A stretch of DNA of 6,097 nt from Verrucomicrobiia bacterium. Lineage in GTDB: Bacteria > Verrucomicrobiota > Verrucomicrobiia > Limisphaerales > UBA1319. Shown here piece after piece: positions 5,374-6,097 of the stretch. Each line of letters begins with the position of its first letter. Within the stretch, counting starts at the first letter, position 1. Where the stretch lies: contig JADGRT010000200.1 in the NCBI GenBank assembly GCA_017880715.1, positions 1 to 6,097 of the forward strand. The letters are read 5' to 3'. The notes under the pieces are model-generated. The model had not been told where the DNA came from, made no database searches, and saw nothing but the letters and a program-made list of their open reading frames with translations. The translations under genes and the position numbers were made by a program.

Positions 5374-6097
5374 ATGCAAATTAAATCCAAAACACGCGTT
5401 GCGCTGGCCGCCTTGGCTCTGGCCGCCGCCCGGGTCATCGTCACGGCCGCTCCGGCGCCGGAAATGAAGCCGGTCGCACTGGCCATCGCTCCCGGACCGT
5501 TCCAGGGCACGTTTGAATCGCTGACGAATTACCATTGCCCCGAATGGTTCCGGGACGCCAAGTTCGGCATCTGGGCTCACTGGGGGCCGCAGGCGGTGCC
5601 CATGGACGGCGACTGGTACGCCCGGGGGATGTACGAGGAGGGCAACGGCCATTACAAACATCACCTGGCGAACTACGGGCACCCCTCGACGAACGGCTAC
5701 AAGGACATCATCCCCTTGTGGAAGGCCGAGAAGTGGGATCCCGACCGGCTGATGGCGCTCTACCAGAAAGCCGGCGCGAAATATTTTGTCAGCATGGGCT
5801 CGCATCACGATAACTTCTTCCTGTGGAACTCGCAGCTCCACAAATGGAATTCAGTCAATATGGGACCCAAGCGCGACGTCGTCGGGGATTGGCAAAAAGC
5901 GGCCAAGAAATACGGCTTGCGCTTCGGTGTTTCCGAGCACCTGGGCGCCAGCTTCACCTGGTTCCAAAGCAGTCATCGGGCGGACAAGAACGGCCCCCTG
6001 GCGGGCGTGCCCTACGATGGCGCGGATCCGAAATACCAGGATCTCTATCATTTTCCCGCCCAACCCGACGACAAGGGTTGGTACAGCAAAGATCCGC
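5374..6097 (+). CDS. Exported alpha-L-fucosidase, GH29 family (3' end outside window)
   Basis: GH29 enzymes are retaining exo-glycosidases that release alpha-L-fucose from glycans. The frame is open from ATG 5374 to the window end, giving 241 residues of a protein that in this family is usually 450-600 long. Residues 1-26 form a signal peptide (basic start, Ala/Leu core, probable cleavage at VTAA/PAP), so the enzyme acts outside the cytoplasm. Family signals are EWFRDAKFGIWAHWGP (57-72, with His69), DWYARGMY (80-87), AGAKYFVSMGSHHDNFFLW (133-151, with the paired substrate-binding His144/His145) and YGLRFGVSEHLGASFTWF (180-197). The catalytic Asp lies further downstream and is not in view. The usual HHDGF reads HHDNF, a variant I associate with GH29 members of environmental bacteria. 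A GAAGG site lies 12 bases before the ATG, slightly far. It is divergent from the exported epimerase, suggesting a shared glycan-use role. Confidence 0.92.
   Translation, partial: MQIKSKTRVALAALALAAARVIVTAAPAPEMKPVALAIAPGPFQGTFESLTNYHCPEWFRDAKFGIWAHWGPQAVPMDGDWYARGMYEEGNGHYKHHLANYGHPSTNGYKDIIPLWKAEKWDPDRLMALYQKAGAKYFVSMGSHHDNFFLWNSQLHKWNSVNMGPKRDVVGDWQKAAKKYGLRFGVSEHLGASFTWFQSSHRADKNGPLAGVPYDGADPKYQDLYHFPAQPDDKGWYSKDP

Noticed and set aside
1..6097. CRISPR arrays, tRNA or rRNA genes, insertion sequences, toxin-antitoxin or defence genes
   Set aside because: No spaced direct repeats, transposase motifs or RNA gene signatures were seen; the window is accounted for by metabolic genes.

Overview
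The window looks like ordinary chromosomal DNA from a GC-rich bacterium, most likely Verrucomicrobiota (Pedosphaera/Limisphaerales type) or a PVC-group relative. The lineage call is an inference. It rests on the combination of a DUF5679-type zinc-ribbon mini-protein, a long two-domain nucleoside diphosphate kinase, an exported aldose 1-epimerase and an exported GH29 alpha-L-fucosidase, together with weak Shine-Dalgarno sites and high GC. No rRNA or other taxonomic marker is present to confirm it.

Layout. Bases 1-2359 read rightwards as a compact cluster: the C-terminal part of a TPR protein (5' end disturbed or missing), UDP-glucose 6-dehydrogenase (ugd, coupled by an ATGA overlap) and a MutT-type Nudix hydrolase. 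Bases 2423-3805 read leftwards and converge on that cluster: a 66-residue zinc-ribbon protein followed after 9 bases by a tandem-domain NDP kinase, with a possible promoter and a leader stem-loop upstream. A Rho-independent terminator at 3932-3968 ends the next leftward gene, a signal-peptide-bearing aldose 1-epimerase (4002-5150). A 223-base divergent intergenic region with a near-perfect palindrome separates it from a rightward, signal-peptide-bearing alpha-L-fucosidase that runs off the right edge at 6097.

How the genes fit together. Ugd makes UDP-glucuronate for surface polysaccharide. The Nudix enzyme probably cleans the nucleotide pool and the NDP kinase balances it. The exported fucosidase and epimerase form a plausible extracytoplasmic glycan-use pair: one releases fucose from glycans, the other equilibrates anomers of the freed sugar.

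I found no mobile element, CRISPR array, tRNA or rRNA, and no clear new multi-gene system. The items most worth a second look are the two-domain NDP kinase whose first domain lacks the catalytic histidine and whose second carries large insertions, its tight pairing with the zinc-ribbon protein, the palindrome over the epimerase promoter, and the disturbed left edge of the TPR gene.
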